Below, piece by piece: positions 52,801 to 60,463 of a DNA stretch of 64,000 bases. Source of the DNA: Ruminococcus sp. YRD2003 (GTDB taxonomy: Bacteria > Bacillota > Clostridia > Oscillospirales > Ruminococcaceae); assembly GCA_900109435.1 (NCBI GenBank), contig FNZT01000003.1, forward strand, positions 546,749-610,748, written 5' to 3'. The translations under genes were made by a program, and so were the position numbers. The notes beneath the pieces are model-generated. The model had not been told where the DNA came from, made no database searches, and saw nothing but the letters and a program-made list of their open reading frames with translations. Numbering within the stretch: the first letter of the stretch is position 1; each line of letters opens with the position of its first letter.

Positions 52801-55198
52801 CGGAAGCAGATGCGCGCAGATAGAGCTTGCCCTCAGCATACGGAGTGAGGTCGAGCTCATATGAAGCATTGAAGTAAGCTCCGCCGTTCTCGTTTTTGAT
52901 AACGGCAACATCGCTCCACTTGGCATCTTTTTCGTTGGACTGCGAAGCCTGTATCGCAACGCTCGCAACGCTGAAATCGTCCTGAGCCGTTACAGTGAGC
53001 GGGATGGATTTGTTGAAGTAAGCGGGAGCGGGAGCGAAAGCCGCTATGATAGGAGCGACCGTATCCGCAGCCGTAACAAATGTGAATGGCTCGGAGTATT
53101 CGCCCACGTTGCCGTAGATGTCAACTGCCGCGACCTCGAATGTGTAAGAGGTCTCGGGAGTTAGCCCCGTAAGGTTCATACCGAGAGTTGTGGAAGTCGT
53201 AGCTGTGCTGACCTTTTCCTTATCCTCTGTGGGATAGTATCTCGCTGTGAAGTAGCTGAAATCATTTTCGGGGACGTCGTCCCACGCGATAGAAGCAGTT
53301 ACGTCAGTGACCGCGACCGAAAGCAGATTCACTACCTTTGAGGGGCCTGCATTATCCACAGCGTAGATGTGTACGAGCTCCTTGCTCTCATTGCCCGCAT
53401 AGTCGTAAGCAGCGGCACGAAGCTTTATGTCAGCCTCCCCGTACACAGATGTATCGAAGCTGTAGCTCACAGACGAGCCCTTACCCTCGAAGAGCTTGCT
53501 CCACGTCTTGCCATCGTCCTCGGAGATGAAGCCTGCAACGGACGACACGCCGATATTGTCCTCAGCCTTGACCGAGACAGTGACAAAATGGCTGAGCACC
53601 TTGCCACTCTCGGGCAGGAATAGAGTGACCTCGGGGACAGTCTCGTCGCCCTTTGCGGCAGCGGACTTCTCATCCGAGTAGATACCCTCCTGACCGTATT
53701 TATCGACAGCGCACATCATATAGAAGAAGATATCGCCCTCGGCGAGGTCCTTATCCGAGTATTCGAGTGTTTCGCGGCTGTCTATGTACTTGAGGAGCTT
53801 ATACGTGCCTGTTTCGGAGCGGCGGTATATATTATAGCCGACAACCTTTGCCTCGGCAGCGATGCCCCATGTGAGCTTCATTTCCTTTTCGCCCTGGAAA
53901 ACATCGAAGCCGAATACCTGCTCGGGAGGAGCTGTATCAACGTTCACAGTCACCGATTTCTCGGCAGATGCGCCGTCCCTGTCGGTGACTCTGAAAGTGA
54001 GAGTGTACTCACCGCTCGGGACCTCCTTGATGTTCCAGCGAATATCGGCAGCGGAAACAGCAGTGTTCTCGCCGCTGTAGATAACCTGTTCCATCCCCTG
54101 CCTGTCAAGGTAAGAAAGCGAGTATGAAGCCGCGTCCACGGTCTTTTCCATAGTCGCACGGAGGTCCGCGCTCTTTCCGCCGATGACCTTGGCATTATCC
54201 GCAAACGCGAGCGCACTTATCACGGGAGCCTGCGGAGCAGCACTTACAGCCTTTGATTTTGCCGAAAGATAGCCGTCCGCACCGTAAGCCTGCACCTCGT
54301 AGCGGTACTTCTTGCCTGTTTCGAGCTCATCGTCATAATAGCCGCAGTCCTTGACGCGCGCTATCTCCTTGCCGTCGCGGTACACGATATATCCCTCGAG
54401 CTCACCGCTGCAATACGGCATACTCCACGTGAGATACATCGACTTGCTGTTCGTATATGAGGGAGCAAGATACAGCGGTCTTTCGGTAACATCAGCCGCG
54501 ATGAGCCCCACCTTGGTCGAAGGCTTCAGAGTCTGGAAGCTATCGTTATACACGGCACAGGAATTCACCTTCACATCGTAGTCGCCGTAAGCCGTATCGG
54601 GAACGTCGAATTTAAGTGTCGCGACCGTACCGCGGTACACATCGGCATACTCTGTCAGACCGAACAGCTTGAGCTTGTTGCCATCGGAAACGAACTGGTA
54701 TTTGCCTGTGCAGTCGACCTCTGCGAGCTTCAGGCTGCTGTCGAAGTCGAGATAGAGCTCGACCGCGCCTATATTCTGGTCCCAGTCGATGATATTGACA
54801 TCAATAGAGACCTGCTCGCCGGGAACGCACTCCGCATCGCCGACCTCTATCCGCACAGTGTCCCCCGAAGCCTCATTCTCAGGCTTGACAGGAGCAAGCC
54901 CTCCCGCGAGCTGGCTTACCGCGAGAAGGTCACGCGCGTCAACAGCGCCGTCCTTGTAGACATCGAATTTGGAATCCTTACCTGCTGCCGCTGCGGTCTT
55001 TCCGAGGAAAGCCGTCACCGCGTCAACATCCGCGTCGTTGGTCTTGCCGTCGCCGTTCACATCGCCGCCCGCGATCTTAGAAGCTGCTTCATTGACAGCT
55101 TCGGCAGCCGCGGCAGCGCCTGCATGGAACTGTCCCGTCGAGACAACGGATACGACAGCCAACAGTGCAGAAAGACCTTTTTTGAATCTGCTGCTCAT
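46877..55198 (-). CDS. Giant multidomain secreted protein with dockerins at both ends
   Basis: 2773 residues. Order: signal peptide (1-28), N-terminal dockerin (about 44-100, GDVNGDGKTNDADVD), cohesin-like domain (about 111-236), about seven fibronectin type III-like domains alternating with Ig-like modules, a PKD domain (LDFGDGTSVSDTSAA), a carboxypeptidase-regulatory-like fold (TTDGKPAAGINVYVDL), a Gly/Trp-rich loop (GGGGWGGSWGGGNWGG), more beta domains, a run of ten Asp, a membrane-insertion-like region (SVGVGLKLNVNTSFTI), a region like a beta-propeller, a CARDB-like module, and a C-terminal dockerin (2701-2773, GDVNGDGNVDAKDAT). ATG 55198 follows GGAGG; the longer open frame overlaps its promoter region. 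Confidence 0.88.
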   Translation of the reverse strand: MSSRFKKGLSALLAVVSVVSTGQFHAGAAAAAEAVNEAASKIAGGDVNGDGKTNDADVDAVTAFLGKTAAAAGKDSKFDVYKDGAVDARDLLAVSQLAGGLAPVKPENEASGDTVRIEVGDAECVPGEQVSIDVNIIDWDQNIGAVELYLDFDSSLKLAEVDCTGKYQFVSDGNKLKLFGLTEYADVYRGTVATLKFDVPDTAYGDYDVKVNSCAVYNDSFQTLKPSTKVGLIAADVTERPLYLAPSYTNSKSMYLTWSMPYCSGELEGYIVYRDGKEIARVKDCGYYDDELETGKKYRYEVQAYGADGYLSAKSKAVSAAPQAPVISALAFADNAKVIGGKSADLRATMEKTVDAASYSLSYLDRQGMEQVIYSGENTAVSAADIRWNIKEVPSGEYTLTFRVTDRDGASAEKSVTVNVDTAPPEQVFGFDVFQGEKEMKLTWGIAAEAKVVGYNIYRRSETGTYKLLKYIDSRETLEYSDKDLAEGDIFFYMMCAVDKYGQEGIYSDEKSAAAKGDETVPEVTLFLPESGKVLSHFVTVSVKAEDNIGVSSVAGFISEDDGKTWSKLFEGKGSSVSYSFDTSVYGEADIKLRAAAYDYAGNESKELVHIYAVDNAGPSKVVNLLSVAVTDVTASIAWDDVPENDFSYFTARYYPTEDKEKVSTATTSTTLGMNLTGLTPETSYTFEVAAVDIYGNVGEYSEPFTFVTAADTVAPIIAAFAPAPAYFNKSIPLTVTAQDDFSVASVAIQASQSNEKDAKWSDVAVIKNENGGAYFNASYELDLTPYAEGKLYLRASASDAAGNKGELSAVYEYIVKRTAPAAPTKFSASADSNAIELKWEPYEDKTESAYFSLYRSDKEDGEYAAILEKSSSLNYFDRSAETGKTYFYKLTAIDAAGNESAMSKAVSAVLKEDKEKPEIVSVSPAETEVISTANNKVSSLVSDNVKLASVTMEYRISENDTFKPFVELKDINDYYTVAEGTLPEAALKAESVEVRVSAADGAGLKADTKTVKYTVDNSFTDIKEIKAEQLSDHIALTWKAEENKLSTGYYIYKKANTASWQRIGSLEVDAEKKGEYVFTDYSVNAAGTLTYKVEAYCSNGIMTSKETAPMQIYTAPEASLAVENAQQKGVEYIFDATGCRDYYGIEKIELDFGDGTSVSDTSAATAKFVHKYTETGTYTATLTCTNEQGLVSTCKCVIDVIERVLIGESTVYVKTTDGKPAAGINVYVDLGTERQKKLATDSNGKVTFSTVAGIHTIGVFGDGYLPAEKECTILAGKGNSFYFSVVEEDIVTADFKVERMKLDEIKAAGIDITAPENQHIVEVEVNITYKAHEHDKGRMHFYANSKGGVVGGGGWGGSWGGGNWGGGSGGSVVTKPVYVSIDPVTNEVDTLITMTVPVKASFLKEFFHASLTVYNNADRQYTISQNEVKLNLPDGLSLVETEKSDSANVSFDVLEGQSFKDIDWIIRGDKEGKYDISASYSGHLDRFNEQINAEFTPDEPITVYGEKAVAVDIIIPQQLFDNRFVFEVRMTNNCPVDVYCPNTDVGAIVSSALGNFNSKLPCIYQRSIKKDGRYVRILAADEAPLEILEPGFSYSVIYECEEVFNSIDGVGEDSFYDSRLDVVKASLKVHNGSRIPVTLSVVPNTEFIIVDEIKELDYDHDTQFVLFITGGRYEKPLRNATVSFNGTSATTNEDGYVVLDIPTDGGNHNMTVTCGGYKRKVILPYIGYTNGIDYVQLESNGLYEEEETDEDKHYEPGHVSQGYSDGKGNIATPGAFGDPEDDTYAWEKYKGSMTLGDAFEYEFNEDIPIVGGKTFKLDNLNLPVTLSLDDEGFASLVLMDEDFDLLAHGDDDDDDDDDDDKSIQEEFKEAQKIIEQYKGKTIKQVADDIKKAPIKKNPLNFKEGDFKAEMNVMGALSASYDPKKGFAECVRTGGIVFRGQLLIQFEFKYEWETTVVVASIPIAISVGVGLKLNVNTSFTIECNDGDLEITGSLSVEAEVSGEVFAGVGVSGAAAAGVYGEVKLTFFVTLLSIVPEDRGLNKITFEYEVGLKAYIGPFELKKSLLSPDDPIVLYSKRKQQQGKTASLGGLYSALYDESLYNLAETAEGSVWTADKKTRISGDNGYLALTELAGNALDMTQIQLEAVDGKLVMVYLDSDPTRGAANAYRLMYTVYTADKGWSAPAQVDTDKTGDYAPYLWSDGKKMYLIYQNTAEGLSDKAELTDWTAAQNIAVSEFDAKNGKFGSVTALTADKDVLDMKPVITAVDGTAYAVWVANSENSYLGTNSSNSVMVSELGENGWSAPEAVLENANAVTDLTAASHNDQLYIVYVTDDDNDLSTVSDTTLRTIKSGEAQPYIIASGNVSAPVFAKAASDKAACLYWQQNDNICRSENLTNADYLFDAGVPAVQAGFEIVGDRIIWTAADGEKASNLYESVYDSTTGEWGEPVKLTEQGQYLRNVRAASFGDRIVTVMDRTSAVVSAEDVATSNSIVSLDISNIKNIALTDVYCDKDDYKAGKTMPVDLTVENRGDCAVSGVHVTAADADGKIVFDKVIECVIPVNGVKHVKAEITPDTAKEFTFTVNTADDSDSFADDNTFKLSTAFSVLEISAEKTDKDTLALTVTNNGTAAGSDEIVVSELVTGRVLDTVSFKDIAAGKSATQNIDLTKYAVTTGGITLKGSGLSAEKVLYNAMEGVESVPAEYKPGDVNGDGNVDAKDATMVLVYYSKVSTGGDGGLTDDRKKAADMNGDSFIDAKDASAILAAYAAASTGAVTK

Positions 55199-55256
55199 AT
55201 TAACCTCCATTTTTCGGAATCTGTCTGCAAAAGAGTTTTTTGCAGAATACACATAT

Positions 55257-55286
55257 ATTATATCAAAAAATTGGTAAAAACGTCAA
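55257..55286 (-). promoter_or_regulatory. Promoter of the giant dockerin gene
   Basis: Minus strand TTGACG (55286-55281), 18 bases, TATAAT (55262-55257). The operon runs at least to 41842. Confidence 0.75.
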
Positions 55287-55425
55287 TGAGAAGAATCAAC
55301 AACAATAGATTACTCAACGTAGAATATTTAGATAAATATACAATTAATAACTGACCGCACGTACAAAAAAACAGCACGTCACCACAGTAACGCGCTGATA
55401 CAGCCATTATCCGAAAAAATGAAAA

Positions 55426-55447
55426 GAGCGTTCCATACGGAACGCTC
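55426..55447 (-). terminator. Terminator of rpmB
   Basis: GAGCGTTCC pairs with GGAACGCTC; on the minus strand CTTTTCATTTTTTCGG follows. Confidence 0.85.
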
Positions 55448-55465
55448 CATGCTCACATAGTACAA

Positions 55466-55654
55466 TTAGTTAGCTCTTTCAACCTTACCCGAACGCAGGC
55501 ATCTTGAACAAGCGTAGATATGACAAGGAGTACCCTTGACGATAGCCTTAACACGCTTAACATTAGGCTTCCATGTTCTGTTTGTACGTCTGTGTGAGTG
55601 GGAAACCTTGATACCGAAAGTAACTCCCTTTCCGCAGATATCACATTTTGCCAT
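55466..55654 (-). CDS. rpmB: 50S ribosomal protein L28
   Basis: 62 residues. MAKCDICGKGVTFGIKVSHS, RRTNRTWKPNVKRV and YACSRCLRSGKV are typical. It keeps both CxxC pairs (Cys4/Cys7 and Cys49/Cys52), so it is the zinc-binding form. ATG 55654 follows AAGGAGGTG. It has its own promoter (55704-55732) and terminator. Confidence 0.96.
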   Translation of the reverse strand: MAKCDICGKGVTFGIKVSHSHRRTNRTWKPNVKRVKAIVKGTPCHIYACSRCLRSGKVERAN

Positions 55655-55703
55655 CAGGCTGCACCTCCTTATTGATCTTAGCTTCAAATTAAGCAACGTG
55701 ACT

Positions 55704-55732
55704 ATTATATCATATCATTCAGAAAAATGCAA
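55704..55732 (-). promoter_or_regulatory. Promoter of rpmB
   Basis: Minus strand TTGCAT, 17 bases, TATAAT, 50 bases before the start. Confidence 0.75.
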
Positions 55733-55790
55733 GCCTTTTTTGAAAAAAACTCAAAATTTTTTTGAGAAGCCTAAATTTTTATTATTTTAC

Positions 55791-55819
55791 TTGAAAAAAA
55801 GTTCAGTATGTAGTATAAT
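55791..55819 (+). promoter_or_regulatory. Promoter of the S2P-scpAB operon
   Basis: TTGAAA at 55791-55796, 17 bases, TATAAT at 55814-55819. Confidence 0.8.
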
Positions 55820-55861
55820 AAAATATGAATATCTGTATATACAGTTCAGGAAAGGATTCTT

Positions 55862-56548
55862 ATGGATTTAGATACGATTTTAAGGTTTTTTGCAAGAATA
55901 GCGACACTGCTGCTCGTCATCCCGATACATGAGAGCGCCCACGCCCTCGTTGCCAAGTGGTTCGGCGACGATACAGCCGAGCGTGCGGGCAGGATAAGCC
56001 TCAACCCGATGGATCACTTCGACCCCATCGGAACTATCCTTTTGATATTTACGGGCTTCGGCTGGGCTAAGCCCGTGCCGATCAACCCTATGCGTATGAA
56101 AAAATACCGTGCGGGCATCGCTCTGACAGCTCTTGCTGGACCTGTGTCGAACATACTGGCTGCATTTGTCGCAGTGCTCGCATATGCGATACTGGTATCC
56201 ACGCAAGCAGGTCATGACGCCTCTATAGAAACGGCTGTAACTCCCATAAGCTGCGTGAAGCTGCTGCTCGTATACCTGTACCATACAAATATCGGTCTGG
56301 CGATATTCAATCTGATACCTCTCCCTCCTCTCGACGGCTACAATGTGCTCAGCTACTTCACCTCCTCCAAGGTAGACAGGTGGTTCCACCAGCACCAGCG
56401 CGAGATATCCATCACCTTCTTCCTCGTTATAATCGGTCTGAGCTATATGCCTTCGTGGCTGAACCCGCTCTACTACGCACGCAATTTTGTTGCCGACCTG
56501 CTCTGGGACACAGTCAAGTGGATTCCCAAGCTGAAGTGGGGCTATTAA
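55862..56548 (+). CDS. Site-2 protease family (M50) metalloprotease
   Basis: 228 residues, five membrane segments. The zinc site is H23-E-S-A-H27 in PIHESAHALVAKWFGD; the third ligand lies in NLIPLPPLDGYNVL. Other marks: GRISLNPMDHFDPIGTILL and GWAKPVPINPMRMK. This small Rip/YwhC-like group cuts membrane proteins; targets unknown. AAAGGATTCTT precedes the ATG. It overlaps scpA (TAATG), an arrangement common in Firmicutes. Confidence 0.92.
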   Translation: MDLDTILRFFARIATLLLVIPIHESAHALVAKWFGDDTAERAGRISLNPMDHFDPIGTILLIFTGFGWAKPVPINPMRMKKYRAGIALTALAGPVSNILAAFVAVLAYAILVSTQAGHDASIETAVTPISCVKLLLVYLYHTNIGLAIFNLIPLPPLDGYNVLSYFTSSKVDRWFHQHQREISITFFLVIIGLSYMPSWLNPLYYARNFVADLLWDTVKWIPKLKWGY

Positions 56549-57306
56549 TGGAGACTATCAATTACAAGCTTGACGTCTACGAAGGACCGCTGGACGTCCT
56601 GCTCTCACTCATAACCAAGCACAAGCTCAACATCTGCGACATCGAGATATCAAAACTGCTCGAGCAGTACCTCCTCTTTATCGAGGAGTGCCACAAGCAG
56701 GACCTCGAGCTCGCAGGCGAATTTCTCGAAATGGCGGCAAGGCTCGTCTATATCAAGACCGCTGCTCTCCTGCCTCAGCCCGAGGAAGCCGAGCAGATGA
56801 AAAAGGAGCTCGAAGGCGCACTCATCGAGCTGTCGCTGTGCAAGGAGGCTGCAAGAGCCCTCGCGGAGCGCAACATCGGCAGCGACATCTTCGTCCGCGA
56901 GCCCATAGAGATAGAAGCGGATATGACATATACGCTCGTACACGAGCCCGAAAGGCTCATACAAGCTTACTCCGCGATATCAAACAAGAAAATGCGCCCC
57001 GATACGCAGAAACTTCATATCGAGAACAAGATAAATTCAGTTGTAAAGCGCAAAATAGTGCCCGTGCTCACGAAGGTGGTACATATCCTCCGCGAGCTTT
57101 ACACCACGGGCGAGGTATATATGGACAAGCTCTATGAAGGCGTTACCGACCGCTCTGCAAGAGTGGCGACCTTCCTCGCAGTGCTGGAGCTCACCCGCTT
57201 CGGCAGGATAACCATCAGCGAGGACAACACTATCATCTTCTTCAAGGGCGAAATGGAAAGAGAGGGACGCAAAAAGTGGAGATCAAAGAAAAACTCGGCG
57301 CAGTAG
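56548..57306 (+). CDS. scpA: Segregation and condensation protein A
   Basis: 252 residues, the kleisin of SMC-ScpAB. N-terminal YKLDVYEGPLDVLLSLITKHKLNICDI and the FLEMAARLVYIKTAALLP helix bind the SMC neck; the C-terminal winged helix (RSARVATFLAVLELTRFGRI) binds the SMC head. Start overlaps the protease stop by one base, and the C-terminus overlaps scpB by 31 bases. Confidence 0.96.
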   Translation: METINYKLDVYEGPLDVLLSLITKHKLNICDIEISKLLEQYLLFIEECHKQDLELAGEFLEMAARLVYIKTAALLPQPEEAEQMKKELEGALIELSLCKEAARALAERNIGSDIFVREPIEIEADMTYTLVHEPERLIQAYSAISNKKMRPDTQKLHIENKINSVVKRKIVPVLTKVVHILRELYTTGEVYMDKLYEGVTDRSARVATFLAVLELTRFGRITISEDNTIIFFKGEMEREGRKKWRSKKNSAQ

Positions 57307-57944
57307 AGGCTATCCTCTTTGCGAGCGGCGAGCCTGTGGAGCTCTACCGTCTTTCTCAGGCAAGCGGCATCGACGTGGGAGCTCTCCCTCAGCTGATAAG
57401 GCTGCTCAACGAGCGCTACGACGACTGCGGCAGCGGCATCTGCATAAAGAAACTCGACAGCAGCTACCAGATGTGTACGCGCGAGAAATATGCACCTCAG
57501 ATACGTGCCGTGCTCGAAACGAAAAAGAATACACCGCTCTCGAATGCGGCTATGGAGGCACTAACCATTATCGCCTACAACCAGCCCGTGTCAAAGAGCT
57601 TCGTTGAAAATGTCAGAGGCGTAGACAGCTCGTCCGTCGTCAACAACCTCGTCGAAAAGGGTCTCGTCGAAGAAGCAGGACGTCTCGACGTCCCGGGCAA
57701 GCCCATAGTCTACAGAACGACGCCGATTTTCCTGCGCACCTTCGGACTCAGCTCCATCGACGAGCTCCCGCCGATAGGAGGCAGGACAGGCGACCCGCTC
57801 GAGGACGACCAGCTCCCGCTCGATTTCAGCGGAAAAGAAGATGAAAAAGCCGCCGCAGATGAAGTCCCCGCAGAGAGCGCGGAGGCAGAGGCTCCCGCGG
57901 AAGCTCACGATGAAGAGGACGAAAACGTCGGACTTACCGACTAA
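57276..57944 (+). CDS. scpB: Segregation and condensation protein B
   Basis: 222 residues. Two winged helices: KLGAVEAILFASGEPVEL then NAAMEALTIIAYNQPVSKSFVENVRGVDSSSVVNNLVEKGLV. The dimer binds the ScpA centre. The tail is a long acidic Ala/Glu-rich stretch, probably disordered. Start is GTG at 57276 inside scpA, with AGGGA upstream. Confidence 0.95.
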   Translation: MEIKEKLGAVEAILFASGEPVELYRLSQASGIDVGALPQLIRLLNERYDDCGSGICIKKLDSSYQMCTREKYAPQIRAVLETKKNTPLSNAAMEALTIIAYNQPVSKSFVENVRGVDSSSVVNNLVEKGLVEEAGRLDVPGKPIVYRTTPIFLRTFGLSSIDELPPIGGRTGDPLEDDQLPLDFSGKEDEKAAADEVPAESAEAEAPAEAHDEEDENVGLTD

Positions 57945-57967
57945 ACTACGAAAGGAGAACGGCAGGA

Positions 57968-58843
57968 ATGATCGTACTGAAAATTCTGCTGTGGATACTT
58001 CTTGCCGTCTTGGGCATTATCATACTGATATTGTGCCTGCCGATAAGGGGAGCGGTCAGCTACATTGAGGGCAAGCTCACCTACAGCGCGCACTACTCGG
58101 TGATACTGCTGTATAATTCGGAGAAGAAGGGACTCGTCCCGCTGATACTCAAATGGAAAAAGAAGCGCGACGAGAAGAAAAAAGCCAAGGAGGAAGCGGC
58201 AGCTCCCACAAGTGCCGCGGAGTCCCACGAGGAGCCGCCCGCAGATACGGTGAGCGAGCCTCCCGCGGATAGTCCCCCTCCCCCCGAGGAGAAGCCCCCG
58301 CAGACAGCCGAAGAGGTCAAGCCCGAGGCTGAGGAAGCTCCGCCGCCTGCGGACGACAGCTTCGACGACATCGACGAGCCGTTCGAGGAGGAGAGCTCCA
58401 AGAAAAAGAAGAAGAAAAAGGAAAAGCCGCCGAAAACGCTTATCGAGAAGATAGACTTCGTGCTCGACATCGTCCGCGCGGCAGACCGTCCGATACTTCG
58501 CATATTCAAGGGCGTAAAGCTCCACGGACTGTACATCGACTTCGTCATAGCCAACGAGGACGCATATAAGTGCGCGCTCAACTACGGCAGGATAAGCGGC
58601 GCGCTGTACAACGTGCTCGCATGGCTGAGCGTGCTGTTCAGCGTCAAGCTGAAGACAATTGATATAACCCCCGGATTCGCGGTCGACAAACCGCGCTGGG
58701 ACGCGGCGGGAAAGATAAAGTTCCGCCCCATAACCGCTGTTGTTGCAGGAGTTGGGCTCCTGCTGACATATCTGTTCAAATTCCTTATACCGGGAATATT
58801 GCAGGACAGAAAGCTCAGGAAACAAGCCGCAAGGCAGAAATGA
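57968..58843 (+). CDS. DUF2953 membrane protein
   Basis: 291 residues: N-terminal membrane helix (ILLWILLAVLGIIILILCL), then a long Pro/Glu/Lys-rich linker (about 75-165) with a polylysine run, then the DUF2953 core (LHGLYIDFVIANEDAYKCALNYGRISGALYNVL, VKLKTIDITPGFA). The family sits next to gerW/ytfJ in spore formers; role unknown. The start follows AAAGGAGAACGGCAGG. Confidence 0.88.
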   Translation: MIVLKILLWILLAVLGIIILILCLPIRGAVSYIEGKLTYSAHYSVILLYNSEKKGLVPLILKWKKKRDEKKKAKEEAAAPTSAAESHEEPPADTVSEPPADSPPPPEEKPPQTAEEVKPEAEEAPPPADDSFDDIDEPFEEESSKKKKKKKEKPPKTLIEKIDFVLDIVRAADRPILRIFKGVKLHGLYIDFVIANEDAYKCALNYGRISGALYNVLAWLSVLFSVKLKTIDITPGFAVDKPRWDAAGKIKFRPITAVVAGVGLLLTYLFKFLIPGILQDRKLRKQAARQK

Positions 58844-58853
58844 GGAATAAACT

Positions 58854-59270
58854 ATGGATAACAAAAAGACACCCGTACACGAAATACTCGGCATCTCTAT
58901 CGACAAGATAAGGGAAATGGCTGACGTCAACGCTATCATCGGCGAGCCTATGGCACTCGCGGACGGCACAACGATCATACCCGTTTCAAAGATATCCTAC
59001 GGCTTCGCATCGGGCGGCTCCGACCTGCCCTCCAAGTACGACAAGGACCTCTTCGGCGGCGGAGCGGGCGCAGGCGTGAGCATCAAGCCCGAGGGCTTCC
59101 TCGTTATATCACCGAACGGCGAAGCAAAGATGATCGGCATGGAAACAACGAATGACCCCATTTCCAGCGCGATCAACTCCGTTCCTTCGCTCATAGAGAA
59201 GGTGCAGGACTTTCTCGCAAAGAGAAAAGGCAGCTCCGAGGAAGACGGAGATATCGTGATAAACGACTGA
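58854..59270 (+). CDS. gerW: GerW/YtfJ family spore protein
   Basis: 138 residues. Pattern IDKIREMADVNAIIGEPMALADGTTIIPVSKISYGFASGGSD, then a Gly-rich loop (LFGGGAGAGVSI) and PEGFLVISPNG. YtfJ is a forespore protein needed for full germination in Bacillus. Its presence with a DacF-like gene next door supports a spore former. RBS AGGAATAA is modest. Confidence 0.92.
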   Translation: MDNKKTPVHEILGISIDKIREMADVNAIIGEPMALADGTTIIPVSKISYGFASGGSDLPSKYDKDLFGGGAGAGVSIKPEGFLVISPNGEAKMIGMETTNDPISSAINSVPSLIEKVQDFLAKRKGSSEEDGDIVIND

Positions 59271-59331
59271 TTCATAGAGCTGCCCTTTTCCGCATATAAT
59301 TCAGCAGTTATTTTACTGCGGAGGTATGCGT

Positions 59332-60453
59332 ATGAAAAGGTTAGTACCTGCTTTTACTGCGGTCCTGCTGACAGTGGGACTGCATTTTCCTGTAGCGCAC
59401 GCGGAGGAAGCTCCGGAAGTCTCGGCAAAGGCGGCAGTAGTCGTCTCTGCGGACACTGGCGAGGTCGTATACTCACACAACAGTGGCGAGAAGCTCCCCA
59501 TGGCGAGCACTACAAAGATAATGTCCGCACTGCTCTGCATAGAGAGCGGCGGTCTCAACGAACCGTTTGTCGTGGACAGTGAAGCTATACACGTCGAGGG
59601 CTCATCCATGGGCTTGCAGGAGGGCGACATCGTCACGAAGTACGCGCTCTGCTGCGGAATGCTGCTTCCGTCGGGGAACGACGCCGCAAATGCAGCAGCA
59701 GTACGCATCGCGGGCAGCAATGAGAAGTTCGCGGAACTGATGAACGCCCGCGCGCAGGAACTCGGTCTGACCAGGACTTATTTCGTCACACCTTCGGGGC
59801 TCGAAGGCGAAGGACACGGCTCGTCCGCCTATGATATGGCGCTGCTTGCTTCTGCCGCACTGAGGAACCCTGTTTTTCGTGATATATGCTCATCTGACAG
59901 CATAAAGCTCGAATTCGGCAACCCGCCCTACACGCGCTGGCTGAGGAATACGAACAAGCTGCTGTCGATGTACAGCGGCACATACGGCGTAAAGACCGGC
60001 TTCACCGACGAAGCGGGACGCTGTCTTGTGTCGGCGTGCGAGCGCGGAGGCAGGAACCTTGTCTGTGTCACGCTCAACGACCGTAATGACTGGAACGACC
60101 ACATGGCTATGTACGACTATGCCTTCGGACAGGTACATACTGCCGAGCCCGAACTGCCGCAGGATATCACGCTCGCTCTCGCAGGGGGCGAAAACGAAAG
60201 CATACACGTCCGTGCCGAAGCTCCGCCCGAGCCTGTGACGGTACTCGCCGCGGACAAGGACGAACTGACATATACCGTCATTTCGCCGCCGTTCATATAC
60301 GCTCCCATCAAGGCGGGCGACGAGCTCGGCGAACTCAGCATCAGCTATGACGGACATGAGATAAGGCGCATACCTCTGTGTGCCTCCGAGGACGCAGAGT
60401 ACAGGTCCGCGCCTGCAAAAAAGAAGAAGAAAACGCTATTTTTCGGAAGGTGA
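59332..60453 (+). CDS. D-Ala-D-Ala carboxypeptidase (DacF/DacB type)
   Basis: 373 residues. Signal peptide (1-24), SxxK at Ser59-Thr-Thr-Lys62, Ser114-Gly-Asn116 and Lys221-Thr-Gly223, the S11 penicillin-binding set. A beta-rich C-terminal domain ends in a basic Lys run. It trims the terminal D-Ala from wall peptides, and by position near gerW it may serve spore cortex. ATG 59332 is seven bases after GCGGAGG; an ATG two codons earlier is only one base away. A GCAGT/ACTGC hairpin just ahead may cover the site. Confidence 0.93.
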   Translation: MKRLVPAFTAVLLTVGLHFPVAHAEEAPEVSAKAAVVVSADTGEVVYSHNSGEKLPMASTTKIMSALLCIESGGLNEPFVVDSEAIHVEGSSMGLQEGDIVTKYALCCGMLLPSGNDAANAAAVRIAGSNEKFAELMNARAQELGLTRTYFVTPSGLEGEGHGSSAYDMALLASAALRNPVFRDICSSDSIKLEFGNPPYTRWLRNTNKLLSMYSGTYGVKTGFTDEAGRCLVSACERGGRNLVCVTLNDRNDWNDHMAMYDYAFGQVHTAEPELPQDITLALAGGENESIHVRAEAPPEPVTVLAADKDELTYTVISPPFIYAPIKAGDELGELSISYDGHEIRRIPLCASEDAEYRSAPAKKKKKTLFFGR

Positions 60454-60463
60454 AGGATAAAAC

